A stretch of DNA of 34,330 bases from Clostridia bacterium (lineage in GTDB: Bacteria > Bacillota > Clostridia > Saccharofermentanales > Saccharofermentanaceae). The notes under the pieces were generated by a model. That model did no database searches. It saw nothing but the letters and a program-made list of their open reading frames with translations, and was not told where the DNA came from. A program made the position numbers and the translations under genes. Of the stretch, positions 25,219 to 33,889 are shown one piece after another; position 1 is the stretch's first letter, and each line of letters opens with the position of its first letter. The DNA lies in NCBI GenBank assembly GCA_024403755.1, contig JAKSRF010000014.1:1-34330 (forward strand), read 5' to 3'.

Positions 25219-26778
25219 ATGTGGTGGTTATATTTATTAATCGGCTTAGTTGGTATTTTTCTCGGTGTTTTAGGTACATATGTTGTTTTTAACAAAGGTT
25301 TGACTAAGCAGCAACTGAAATTACAGGAAGATGTAAAATCAGCAGAAGCTGAGAGCAATAAGATACTATCTGAAGCCCAGAAGAATGCAGAGAGCCGTAA
25401 AAGAGAATTGCTTTTACAAGCAAAAGAAGAAGTAACGAATGCTCGTGTTGAGTTAGAGCAGGACGTTCGTGAAAGAAAGCAGGAACTTGCCAGAGAGCGT
25501 AGTAAGCTTGAGCAGAAGGAAGAGAATATCGATAAGCTTATGGACAAGGTTGAAGCAAAGCAGGCTGAAATTCTTGTTAAGCAGCAGGAGGTCGATGAAC
25601 TCGAGAAGAAGGCTAAAGCTTTAGAGGCTCAGAAGGCTATGGAATTAGAGAAGGTGTCCGGTTTATCTATTGCAGATGCCAGAACTTTGGTACTTGAAGC
25701 TGCAGAGCGTGAGTATAGTCATGATATGGCTACTATGCTTAAGCAGATGGAAGAGAAGACAAAGCAGGATGCTGACAAGATTGCTAAAGAGATTATTGTT
25801 AATTCCATTCAGAGATATGCTTCCGATTATGTTTCTGAAGTTACTGTTTCAGTAGTAAATCTTCCTAATGAGGAGATGAAAGGTCGTATTATCGGTCGTG
25901 AGGGACGTAATATTCGTGCCATTGAGACACTTACCGGTGTTGAATTGATTATTGATGATACACCTGAGGCTGTTATTCTCTCGTCATTTGATCCTATCAG
26001 ACGTGAGATATGCCGTTTAACCATTGAGAAACTCGTTATTGACGGTCGTATTCATCCGGCAAGAATCGAGGAGATGGTAAATAAGGCCAAGAAAGAAGTT
26101 AACCAGACTATTAAGCAGGAAGGTGAACGTGCATCTTATGATACCGGTGTTATTAATTTGCATCCGGAAATCATTAAGTATCTCGGTAAACTTCGTTATC
26201 GTACAAGCTTTGGTCAGAATGTTCTTCAGCATTCTATTGAAGTATCATGGCTTGCTGGAATGATGGCTTCTGAACTTGGACTTGATGTTACACTTGCAAA
26301 GCGTGCAGGACTCTTACATGATATAGGTAAGGCTGCAGATTTTGAGCAAGAAGGAACACATATTGAACTTGGTGCTGATATTGCCAAGAAGTACAAAGAG
26401 TCACCTGAAGTTGTTAATGCTATTATGGCTCATCATGGTGACGTTGAACCACAGACAGAAATAGCTGTTTTGGTAGCAGCCGCTGATGCTATTTCAGCAG
26501 CAAGACCCGGCGCAAGAAGAGAGAATCTTGAGACTTATATCAACAGAATACAGAAGCTTGAGGAGATTGCTACGAGCTTTGAAGGCGTTGAGAAGAGTTA
26601 CGCTATTCAGGCAGGTCGTGAGATCAGAGTCATTGTTTCACCTGAGAAGGTTAATGATGATGATATGATTCTTAAAGCCAGACAAATCTGTAAAAAGATT
26701 GAAGATGAACTTGATTATCCGGGTCAGATTAAAGTTAATATCATTCGTGAAACAAGAGCGTCTGATGTTGCTAAATAA
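25219..26778 (+). CDS. rny: ribonuclease Y
   Basis: A 519-residue membrane-anchored endoribonuclease that starts the decay of many mRNAs. Parts in order: an N-terminal membrane helix (about 3-25), a long charged coiled coil (about 30-190), a KH RNA-binding domain with [15 protein letters not shown] (from about 221) and [12 protein letters not shown], and an HD nuclease domain with [10 protein letters not shown] and LLHDIGKA (HD at about 367-368), then MAHHGD. The end [16 protein letters not shown] is typical. GGAGGTG precedes the ATG. It has its own promoter and terminator, so it is a single-gene unit. Confidence 0.97.
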   Translation: MWWLYLLIGLVGIFLGVLGTYVVFNKGLTKQQLKLQEDVKSAEAESNKILSEAQKNAESRKRELLLQAKEEVTNARVELEQDVRERKQELARERSKLEQKEENIDKLMDKVEAKQAEILVKQQEVDELEKKAKALEAQKAMELEKVSGLSIADARTLVLEAAEREYSHDMATMLKQMEEKTKQDADKIAKEIIVNSIQRYASDYVSEVTVSVVNLPNEEMKGRIIGREGRNIRAIETLTGVELIIDDTPEAVILSSFDPIRREICRLTIEKLVIDGRIHPARIEEMVNKAKKEVNQTIKQEGERASYDTGVINLHPEIIKYLGKLRYRTSFGQNVLQHSIEVSWLAGMMASELGLDVTLAKRAGLLHDIGKAADFEQEGTHIELGADIAKKYKESPEVVNAIMAHHGDVEPQTEIAVLVAAADAISAARPGARRENLETYINRIQKLEEIATSFEGVEKSYAIQAGREIRVIVSPEKVNDDDMILKARQICKKIEDELDYPGQIKVNIIRETRASDVAK

Positions 26779-26847
26779 TTGACTTTTAAATACCTTAGTA
26801 AAGAATATTATTGAATTTCTCCGAATATAGTTGTTATTGAACTGATG

Positions 26848-26881
26848 AAGCAAGTAAATCTTATGGTTTACTTGCTTTTTT
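26848..26881 (+). terminator. rho-independent terminator of rny
   Basis: AAGCAAGTAAA, eight loop bases, then TTTACTTGCTT form a perfect 11-bp stem followed directly by TTTT. It sits 70 bases after the rny stop and inside what would be a long N-terminal extension of the next gene, which rules that extension out. Confidence 0.92.
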
Positions 26882-26902
26882 ATCGAATTAATTACTTTGT
26901 TG

Positions 26903-26911
26903 TGATAAAAT
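26903..26911 (+). promoter_or_regulatory. candidate extended -10 promoter of ymdB
   Basis: TGATAAAAT is an extended -10 box placed 30 bases before the ymdB start, just after the rny terminator. No clear -35 box is seen 17 bases upstream. Confidence 0.45.
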
Positions 26912-26940
26912 ATATAGGAATTTTTTGCAGAGGTATAATG

Positions 26941-27720
26941 ATGCGAATATTATTTATAGGTGATATTGTCTCTACTCCGGGGTTGCGTGCCGTTAAATCA
27001 GTTGTACCGGCCTTGAAGAGAAATCATAATATAGATGTTGTAATTTGTAATGCTGAGAATTCTTGCTATGGTATAGGTTTATCCGGAAGAATAGCTGAGG
27101 ATTTGTTCAGTAACGGTATTGACGTAATGACTTTAGGAAATCATAGCTTCTCTAATCGTGATTTTCAACATTCAATTAATAATTATAATAGTATCGTACG
27201 CCCTTCTAATATTGAGGGGTGGCCCGGAAAAGACTATTGTGTTATAGACAGGGATGGATTCAGATTAGGCATTATCAATCTGTTAGGTCAGGTTGATATT
27301 ACACCGATAGGTGATAATCCCTTTTTTAAGGCTGACAGTTTGGTGAAAAGATTGAAAGAGGAAGAACATGTAAATGGTATTTTCCTCGATTTTCATGCTG
27401 AGGCAACCAGTGAGAAGCAGGCTATTGGTTTTTATCTTGACGGACGTGTTTCTGCGGTTTGCGGTACTCATACGCATGTTCAGACTGCTGATGACCGCAT
27501 CTTACCTAACGGTACCGCATACATAACCGATGTCGGAATGTGCGGTGTTTCCGATTCAATAATCGGTATGGATATTGATACTTCGTTAAGACGATTTATT
27601 AAGCGTTTTCCGGCAAAATTTGAACCTGCAGAAGGCGAGGCATTTGTTAATGCAGTAATCATTGATTTAAATGATTCCGGTCTTTGCTCAGGTATAAGGA
27701 GAGTCTTTGAATATGAATGA
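26941..27720 (+). CDS. ymdB: YmdB-family metallophosphoesterase (2',3'-cyclic nucleotide phosphodiesterase)
   Basis: A 259-residue calcineurin-like phosphoesterase. Family motifs: MRILFIGDIV (metal-binding aspartate), VICNAENS, LGNHSFSNRD (Asn-His), LDFHAEATSEKQAIGFYLDGRVSAVCGTHTHVQT with the last metal histidines, and TDVGMCGV. B. subtilis YmdB hydrolyses 2',3'-cyclic nucleotides and affects RNase Y and biofilm genes; it commonly follows rny. Start is ATG 26941 (AGAGG seven bases upstream); ATG 26938 directly before it is possible. An in-frame ATG at 26845 is rejected because the rny terminator lies between. It overlaps lspA by a few bases. Confidence 0.93.
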   Translation: MRILFIGDIVSTPGLRAVKSVVPALKRNHNIDVVICNAENSCYGIGLSGRIAEDLFSNGIDVMTLGNHSFSNRDFQHSINNYNSIVRPSNIEGWPGKDYCVIDRDGFRLGIINLLGQVDITPIGDNPFFKADSLVKRLKEEEHVNGIFLDFHAEATSEKQAIGFYLDGRVSAVCGTHTHVQTADDRILPNGTAYITDVGMCGVSDSIIGMDIDTSLRRFIKRFPAKFEPAEGEAFVNAVIIDLNDSGLCSGIRRVFEYE

Positions 27721-28435
27721 AGATAAGATAAACAGTAAGCGAATTATTGGTTGGGCTTTTTTATCTGTTGTTTTGGTAGTTTTAGATCAGCTGTCAAAAT
27801 TATGGATTGTAAATAATCTTGCACAAGAAGAGAAGAAAGAGATAATTAAAGGTTTTTTCTCATTTTTCTATTGTCGTAATACCGGCGTTGCATTCAGTAT
27901 GTTTGACAGAATAAGTAACGGTTCTGTTATTTTGTCATGTGTTGCTGCCTGTCTGGCTGTTGTTGTTATGTTTGTTCTTTTCAGGGTTTCAAAGTACGGC
28001 TTTCCTCGTGAATGTTTCGCTTTGTCTTTAATTTTGGGCGGAGCCATAGGAAATATAATTGACAGAATAAGATTATCTTATGTAGTAGATTTTATTAGAT
28101 TTGATTTTGGTGCTTGGACTTTCCCGATTTTTAACGTTGCTGATATATGTGCAGTTGTAGGCTGTTTCTTGTTTTTGATATATTCGTTCGCTTTAAGTGA
28201 TGAGATAGATAGTGTTTGGAAACTTTTTGCAAAAGAAAAGAATAAAGAAATCAGCGATATTATTGAAAGTAACGACGGTAATATCGATAATGATACTGTC
28301 AGTGAGAATGATACGGTTAATGAATCCTCTTCAAATGAGATGAACGCTGAGAATGAAAGTGTTTATTCTGAAGAAAAAGTCAGTATTGATGAGAAAACGG
28401 AAGATACGGGTGTAAATACAGAAGATGAGAATTGA
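27713..28435 (+). CDS. lspA: prolipoprotein signal peptidase with an acidic C-terminal extension
   Basis: LspA removes the signal peptide from lipoproteins after lipid attachment. Four membrane segments are seen, with LDQLSKLWI, RNTGVAFSMF, GGAIGNIIDRIRLSYVVDFI (catalytic D117) and IFNVADICAVVG (catalytic D144). The family body ends near residue 165. About 70 more residues follow, rich in Glu, Asp, Ser and Asn and without a predicted fold, which is not usual for LspA. Start ATG 27713 has AGGAG 11 bases upstream; an in-frame TTG at 27707 with five-base spacing is an alternative. The gene starts inside ymdB and overlaps rluD by 11 bases. Confidence 0.93.
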   Translation: MNEDKINSKRIIGWAFLSVVLVVLDQLSKLWIVNNLAQEEKKEIIKGFFSFFYCRNTGVAFSMFDRISNGSVILSCVAACLAVVVMFVLFRVSKYGFPRECFALSLILGGAIGNIIDRIRLSYVVDFIRFDFGAWTFPIFNVADICAVVGCFLFLIYSFALSDEIDSVWKLFAKEKNKEISDIIESNDGNIDNDTVSENDTVNESSSNEMNAENESVYSEEKVSIDEKTEDTGVNTEDEN

Positions 28436-29324
28436 AGTTGTTGAACCTGAAGGAAGATTAGACAGTTATGTAGCTAAGAGAGTTACGGATTATTCGAGAT
28501 CTTATCTGTCACAGCTTATCGGTGACGGCTTAATTACAGTTAACGGTCAGAAGAGCAAGGTGTCTTATAAACCTGTAAAGGGAGATATTATAGACATTAT
28601 TATACCTGAGCCTGTTAATACGGATGCTCTTCCTGAAGATATACCATTGAATATTGTATATGAAGATGACGACCTGATAATCATTAATAAGCCACAGGGA
28701 ATGGTTGTTCATCCGGCTTGCGGTCACCATGAGGGAACACTTGTAAATGCTCTTTTGTCGCATTGCGGTGATGATTTATCAGACATAAACGGAGTAATAA
28801 GACCTGGTATTGTACATAGAATTGATAAAGATACTTCAGGTCTTATGGTTGCTTGTAAGAATAATGAGACACATCTTAAACTTGCGGATATGTTGTCCAG
28901 ACATGAGATTAAGAGACAATATCGTACTGTTGTTTACGGCGTTGTAGGACCGGATAAGGGCACAATTAATGCTCCGATCGGACGATCCGAGTCTGACCGA
29001 AGGAAAATGACTGTAATTGAAGGCGGAAAACCATCAATTACGCATTTCGAAGTAGTTAAAAGATATTCTAAAGCTACAGATTTAAAGATTGATTTGGAAA
29101 CGGGAAGAACTCATCAGATTCGAGCTCATATGACTTATATCGGACATCCGGTTGTCGGAGATCCGTTGTATGCTTCTAAGAAGCCTAAGTATGACATGAT
29201 TGGTCAGGTTCTTCACAGTCAAACAATTAGTTTTATTCATCCGAGAACGGGTAAAGAATTGTATTTTACTACTGATTTGCCTGAATACTATAAGAACCTT
29301 CTCGGTAAACTTGATGAGATTTAA
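28425..29324 (+). CDS. rluD: RluD-like 23S rRNA pseudouridine synthase
   Basis: A 299-residue RluA/RluD-family enzyme with an N-terminal S4 RNA-binding domain (RLDSYVAKRVTDYSRSYL, GLITVNGQ) and the catalytic motif HRIDKDTSGLM with D134. Also LEDDDLIIINKP-like DDDLIIINKPQGMVVHP, and GRTHQIRAHMTYIGHPVVGDPLY. The lspA-rluD pair is common in Firmicutes (B. subtilis lspA-ylyB). It starts at an ATG inside lspA, so it is coupled to it. The exact target in 23S rRNA is an inference from family and context. Confidence 0.92.
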   Translation: MRIEVVEPEGRLDSYVAKRVTDYSRSYLSQLIGDGLITVNGQKSKVSYKPVKGDIIDIIIPEPVNTDALPEDIPLNIVYEDDDLIIINKPQGMVVHPACGHHEGTLVNALLSHCGDDLSDINGVIRPGIVHRIDKDTSGLMVACKNNETHLKLADMLSRHEIKRQYRTVVYGVVGPDKGTINAPIGRSESDRRKMTVIEGGKPSITHFEVVKRYSKATDLKIDLETGRTHQIRAHMTYIGHPVVGDPLYASKKPKYDMIGQVLHSQTISFIHPRTGKELYFTTDLPEYYKNLLGKLDEI

Positions 29325-29344
29325 TAGTGAAAGGATTGTGAGTT

Positions 29345-30301
29345 GTGATAACCGAACGAGTAGATAGTGCTTTTTTCTATAATACTGCTATGAATTCTCT
29401 TTTGGAGAAGCTTTCTGCTGAGTTTTCTGTTTCTGTTGAGTATGACGGTTCAGATTTGTTATTGAGCGGAGAGAATAATCTGCAACTCCAACGTGCCTGC
29501 AGTGTTCTTAATTCGATAAAGAAGTTATCCGATGAGGAAGAAATAGATGAATCAGGTATTGATTATCTAATAGAACTAGCTTCTTCAGGCGAACTAGACA
29601 GTTTTATTAATAATCATGATGAAGTGATTTTTAATACAGTAGCAGGCAGACCTATTAAAGCAAAGACTCTCGGACAGAGGTTTTATATTGATGCTCTTAA
29701 AAAATCAGAATTGACAATTTGTTCGGGTCCTGCCGGAAGCGGTAAGACATTTCTTGCTGTTGTTATGGCAGTAAAAGCTTTAAAAAACAGAGAGGTATCG
29801 AAGATTATAATTACAAGACCTGCTATCGAAGCCGGTGAGAAGTTAGGTTTTCTTCCGGGTGATATGAAGGAAAAGGTTGATCCTTATATGAGACCTGTTT
29901 TTGATGCGCTTAATATTTGTTTGGGACCTGAGATGTTTGAGAAGTATTACGAGAAGGAAGTAATTGAAGTGTCTCCGCTTGCTTTTATGAGAGGACGTAA
30001 TCTAGATGACGCTTTTGTTATTCTTGATGAGGCACAGAATACTACTTCAGAACAAATGAAAATGTTCCTGACGAGAATAGGTATTAATTGCCGCGTTTGT
30101 GTTTGCGGTGATTTTACTCAGATTGATTTGCCGAGAAATATTAAGTCAGGTCTTATAGATTCCATTGAGGTGCTTTCCGACATAGATGAGATTGAGATAA
30201 TTAAATTACAGAATCGTGACATTGTGCGTAATTCCTTAGTTCAGAAGATAGTTAAGGCGTATAATGACAGAGAGGGCGTAAATTATGAAAATAACTTCTA
30301 A
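29345..30301 (+). CDS. phoH: PhoH-family ATPase (YbeZ-like)
   Basis: A 318-residue PhoH/YbeZ protein, an RNA-linked P-loop ATPase. It has Walker A GPAGSGKTFLA at about 128-136, the ITRPAIEAGEKLGFLPGD motif, Walker B FVILDEAQNTT near 224-234, and CGDFTQIDLP. E. coli YbeZ works with YbeY; here the YbeY-Era gene lies two genes on. The GTG start at 29345 is served by AAAGGA ten bases upstream. The end overlaps pgpH by 17 bases. The yqfC and yqfD genes that precede phoH in spore formers are missing. Confidence 0.93.
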   Translation: MITERVDSAFFYNTAMNSLLEKLSAEFSVSVEYDGSDLLLSGENNLQLQRACSVLNSIKKLSDEEEIDESGIDYLIELASSGELDSFINNHDEVIFNTVAGRPIKAKTLGQRFYIDALKKSELTICSGPAGSGKTFLAVVMAVKALKNREVSKIIITRPAIEAGEKLGFLPGDMKEKVDPYMRPVFDALNICLGPEMFEKYYEKEVIEVSPLAFMRGRNLDDAFVILDEAQNTTSEQMKMFLTRIGINCRVCVCGDFTQIDLPRNIKSGLIDSIEVLSDIDEIEIIKLQNRDIVRNSLVQKIVKAYNDREGVNYENNF

Positions 30302-32324
30302 ACAAAAACTGATTACTACTATAGTTTTGTTTTTAACGACGGTATTAACCATCGCAATGGTTTTTTACGCTTATCTTCCTGTTAAGTATAATCTTAAGCC
30401 GGGTTCGGTTTGTGATACTGATATATATGCGCCGAGAAAATTTGAAGATGAATTTGAGACAGAGAAGAAGGCAATTTTGGCAAAAACTTCTGTTGAGGCT
30501 ATCTTCGTGCGTTCGGATTCTATAGTAGCCGATAATGTTGATAAAGTTAATACGTTCTTTACTCTTCTGGATCAGGCAAGAAAAATGCTTGGTGAAAATG
30601 AATTTGATTATGTTCTTGATTATCTTATGAAAGCGGTGGCTGATGACGGTATTAATATATCTCAGGATGACGCAATTGAATATCTTAATATGACTTCTTC
30701 TGCATTTTCATTTATTGAAGATAAAGCTGTTACACTTACCGATATAATTATGTTGGATAATGTCAGTCTTGACAATTTGGGTGACGCTGTTAATTCAGCT
30801 ATAGATAATGCTAATCTTAGTTCTTCTTCATACTTTGTTTATAATAATCTCTTAAAGAGAACGCTTAACAGTATTCTTACTCCGAATTCTGTTTTTGATT
30901 CTCTTGCTACTGCACAAGCACAAGATAATGCATATAACAAAGCAATGAGTGAACCTGTTTATGTCGATAAAGGTGCTTTGATTGTAGCATCAGGAGATAT
31001 AGTAACACAGCAGATATATAACAATCTTAAGGAAGTTGAGCTTATAAGAGAAGATGATTTTGATTGGATATTCCTTATAAGAATTACGGTATATTGTTTG
31101 ATAATTATTTTATCATTCGTGTTATTCTTTCGTAACGCTACCAGTCTTAAGAAGACAGATATAAAGTTGACAATTATTATTGCCGTGACATATTTGATTC
31201 CTGTTGCCGTAGCTATTTATTTGTCACGTTTCTCTTCACTGGCAACAATTGTTTTGTATTTTACGATAATAGCTACTACCTACCTAGGTACACGTAACGG
31301 TGTAATTCTCTCTTTGGTATCTCTTCTTATAATGTGGCCTATGTATGGATTTGAGGCCGAGTATATATTTGTATATTTTGTGGGTATTATCGTTTGTTCG
31401 GTACTTGCGGGTGCAAAATCAGATAGAAATTACAGTGCTTCTTTAGTAATATTTCCTGTAATTTGTGTTGCGGCGGCATCTCTGGCTTACAGCTTTATTA
31501 ATAACTCAACAAGAAATGATTTGATTAATAATCTTATCTGGTCATCTTTGGTGACACTTATTTCTGTTGTTTTTGCAGTTGGTTTTATGCCGATTTATGA
31601 AATGCTCACAGACGGTGTATCACCGATTAAACTGATAACTTTATCACAGACAGGTAATCCGCTGTTAAAAAGAATGTTTGTTGAATGTCCGGGTACTTCT
31701 CAGCATTCTATTATGGTGTCAAACCTGGCGGAATCAGCTGCCGAGGCCATAGGAGCTGATGCACTGTTCTGTAAGGTTGCTTCATATTATCATGATATCG
31801 GTAAATTAAGAGATCCTGCTTTCTTTACAGAGAATCAAAACGGATATAATCCGCACGATGGAATAGAAGTAGAGCAAAGTGTTCAAATAATTACAGATCA
31901 TGTTGATTACGGCGTAACTCTTGCCGAGAAGAATAAACTTCCTGATGCAATAATTAAGGTCATCAGAGAACATCACGGTGATACATATCCTAAGTTCTTT
32001 TACGTTAAGGCTTGTAAAAAAGCGCAGGAAGAGGGAAGACCTGAACCATCTGTGGATGATTTCAGATATCATGGTTCTGTTCCTTCATCAAAAGAGTCAG
32101 CTATTATTATGTTAGCTGATACTTGTGAAGCTGCCGTTAAGTCAGCCAAGATAAATAATAAAGATGACGCTGAAAAGTTTATCAGAAAACTCGTTAAAGA
32201 GAAAATTTCCGAGGATCAAATGAAAGAATCTGAGCTTTCGTTCAGTGATATAGAGAAGATAATTAATTCATTTGTTCAGGTTTATTCAGGAATGTTTCAT
32301 GAAAGGATTTTATACCCAGAATGA
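30285..32324 (+). CDS. pgpH: 7TM-HD family cyclic-di-AMP phosphodiesterase (PgpH/YqfF)
   Basis: A 679-residue membrane phosphodiesterase. PgpH hydrolyses c-di-AMP in Listeria and relatives. An N-terminal membrane helix (about 10-33) is followed by a large outer domain (about 35-260, the 7TMR-HDED type), a block of six or seven membrane helices (about 262-450), and a cytoplasmic HD domain: HSIMVSNLAESAA, YYHDIGKLRDPAFF (H503, D504), HDGIEVEQSVQIITDHVDYG, REHHGDT and ADTCEAAVKS. GAGAGGG lies before the ATG. It ends with a four-base overlap (ATGA) into the ybeY-era gene. The family is placed between phoH and ybeY in most Firmicutes, as here. Confidence 0.93.
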   Translation: MKITSKQKLITTIVLFLTTVLTIAMVFYAYLPVKYNLKPGSVCDTDIYAPRKFEDEFETEKKAILAKTSVEAIFVRSDSIVADNVDKVNTFFTLLDQARKMLGENEFDYVLDYLMKAVADDGINISQDDAIEYLNMTSSAFSFIEDKAVTLTDIIMLDNVSLDNLGDAVNSAIDNANLSSSSYFVYNNLLKRTLNSILTPNSVFDSLATAQAQDNAYNKAMSEPVYVDKGALIVASGDIVTQQIYNNLKEVELIREDDFDWIFLIRITVYCLIIILSFVLFFRNATSLKKTDIKLTIIIAVTYLIPVAVAIYLSRFSSLATIVLYFTIIATTYLGTRNGVILSLVSLLIMWPMYGFEAEYIFVYFVGIIVCSVLAGAKSDRNYSASLVIFPVICVAAASLAYSFINNSTRNDLINNLIWSSLVTLISVVFAVGFMPIYEMLTDGVSPIKLITLSQTGNPLLKRMFVECPGTSQHSIMVSNLAESAAEAIGADALFCKVASYYHDIGKLRDPAFFTENQNGYNPHDGIEVEQSVQIITDHVDYGVTLAEKNKLPDAIIKVIREHHGDTYPKFFYVKACKKAQEEGRPEPSVDDFRYHGSVPSSKESAIIMLADTCEAAVKSAKINNKDDAEKFIRKLVKEKISEDQMKESELSFSDIEKIINSFVQVYSGMFHERILYPE

Positions 32325-33889
32325 TAATAAGGATTATTGACGACAACGAACTTTTAGATACTTCAGTATTAAGTGAAATTGAAGAGAAGCTCCATATGAT
32401 GGCTTCGGTAGTTAATGATATGAGTTTTACACATTGTCTTCCTATGAAGGCTTTGGAGGACGCTTTTGCTGTTCTTTCTCTTGTTGATGAGGATGAAATT
32501 CATGAATTAAATAGGGAATACCGAGATAAGGATCAGTCAACCGATGTGTTGTCTTTTCCTATGATTAACATGAAGAACGGTAATTTGCTTGATAGTGTTG
32601 ATGATTTGGATTTTGAATACAGCGTTGACGGTAAACCTGAATTAAATTTGGGTGATATAATCATTTGTCCTGCAGTAGCTTCAATTCAGGCAGAGAATTT
32701 AAATCACAGTCTTGCAAGAGAGATAGTTTTTCTTGTTTGTCATTCGCTTCTTCATTTATTTGGTTTTGACCATGTAGATAATCCGGAAGATGAGAGATTG
32801 ATGATAGATTTGCAGAGGGTGATTATGTCAAAGATTTATACTGATGAGTTTAATGATAACGACTATATTTTCGATTCACATAATGATAAAGCAGAAGATT
32901 CGATTACTTCTCTGAATGAACAATTATTGAATAATAATATTGTTTATCCGGCGGGAAGTATTTGCGAACATGTAGGTTATGTAGCTATTTTGGGACGACC
33001 TAATGTAGGTAAATCAACGCTTATCAATTATCTCAGCGGAATGAAGCTTGCAATTGTATCACATAAACCGCAGACAACAAGAAATAATATTCGTTTCATT
33101 TATAATGATGATGATACACAGATTATTTTTGTAGATACACCGGGTGTCCATAAACCAAAGTCAAAACTTTCGGAAATAATGGTGGAAAATTCTTTTAATT
33201 CGGCGAAGCATGCAGATGTTGTACTGCTTATTGCTGACGGAAGATATACTTCTCCGGCTCAGGTTGAAAGAGAATTAATTAATTTGTGTAGGGAAAATTC
33301 GAAGAAGGTCATTCTTGCTATTAATAAAACGGATTCGATAGTAAAAGAGACATTGCTTCCGGCTATTGCCAATTACAGCAGTCTCTATGATTTTGAGGAA
33401 ATTATTCCTATCAGCGCCGAGACAGGTGATAATGTTGATGTTTTGATTAATAAATTGAAATCACTGTTGGGACAGGGACCTAGGTTGTTTGACAGTGAGG
33501 AAATGACTGATCAAACAGAACGTGAGATTGCCTGTGAATTAATAAGAGAGCAGCTTTTGCACTATACCAATCAAGAGATACCTCACGGAACTGCTGTTGA
33601 GATAACTGAATTTAAAGAGAAGTATAAAGATGATGCAGTTGATGATTACGATAGAGATATGGTTGTAATCAGTGCATCGATAGTATGTGAGAAGCGTTCT
33701 CATAAAGGTATTATTCTCGGTAAGAACGGAGAGATGATTAAGCGTATCGGTACGAAGTCCAGAATAGCAATTGAGAGACTGTGCGGATGCAAGGTTTATC
33801 TTGATTTATTCGTTAAGGTTCGTGAGGATTGGAAGAATGATGATACGTTCCTGAATTCCTTTGGATATAAGGCTGAGGAAGATAATTAA
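32321..33889 (+). CDS. fusion of endoribonuclease YbeY and GTPase Era
   Basis: One 522-residue frame holds two normally separate ribosome-maturation proteins. Residues about 1-172 are YbeY: NREYRDKDQSTDVLSFP, LGDIIICP, and the zinc motif H141-SLL-H145-LFGFD-H151. Residues about 173-215 are a polar linker. Residues about 216-522 are Era: G1 GRPNVGKS (225-232), KPQTTRNNI, G3 DTPGVHKP (272-279), G4 NKTD (335-338), ISAETG (G5), and a C-terminal KH domain with HKGIILGKNGEMIKRIG. All active-site residues of both halves look intact. No plausible separate start for Era exists in the linker: no ATG or GTG with a ribosome binding site. In most Firmicutes dgkA and cdd lie between ybeY and era; here they are gone. 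It overlaps pgpH by four bases and recO by one. Confidence 0.93.
   Translation: MIIRIIDDNELLDTSVLSEIEEKLHMMASVVNDMSFTHCLPMKALEDAFAVLSLVDEDEIHELNREYRDKDQSTDVLSFPMINMKNGNLLDSVDDLDFEYSVDGKPELNLGDIIICPAVASIQAENLNHSLAREIVFLVCHSLLHLFGFDHVDNPEDERLMIDLQRVIMSKIYTDEFNDNDYIFDSHNDKAEDSITSLNEQLLNNNIVYPAGSICEHVGYVAILGRPNVGKSTLINYLSGMKLAIVSHKPQTTRNNIRFIYNDDDTQIIFVDTPGVHKPKSKLSEIMVENSFNSAKHADVVLLIADGRYTSPAQVERELINLCRENSKKVILAINKTDSIVKETLLPAIANYSSLYDFEEIIPISAETGDNVDVLINKLKSLLGQGPRLFDSEEMTDQTEREIACELIREQLLHYTNQEIPHGTAVEITEFKEKYKDDAVDDYDRDMVVISASIVCEKRSHKGIILGKNGEMIKRIGTKSRIAIERLCGCKVYLDLFVKVREDWKNDDTFLNSFGYKAEEDN

Noticed and set aside
26845..26940. In-frame ATG that would give YmdB about 32 extra N-terminal residues
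   Set aside because: The stretch encodes the perfect rny terminator stem-loop and T-run, and the family's N-terminus starts at MRILFIGDIV with its own ribosome binding site.
32900..32970. Separate start for Era inside the linker of the fusion
   Set aside because: Only a TTG codon without a ribosome binding site is present; no ATG or GTG lies near the expected Era start.
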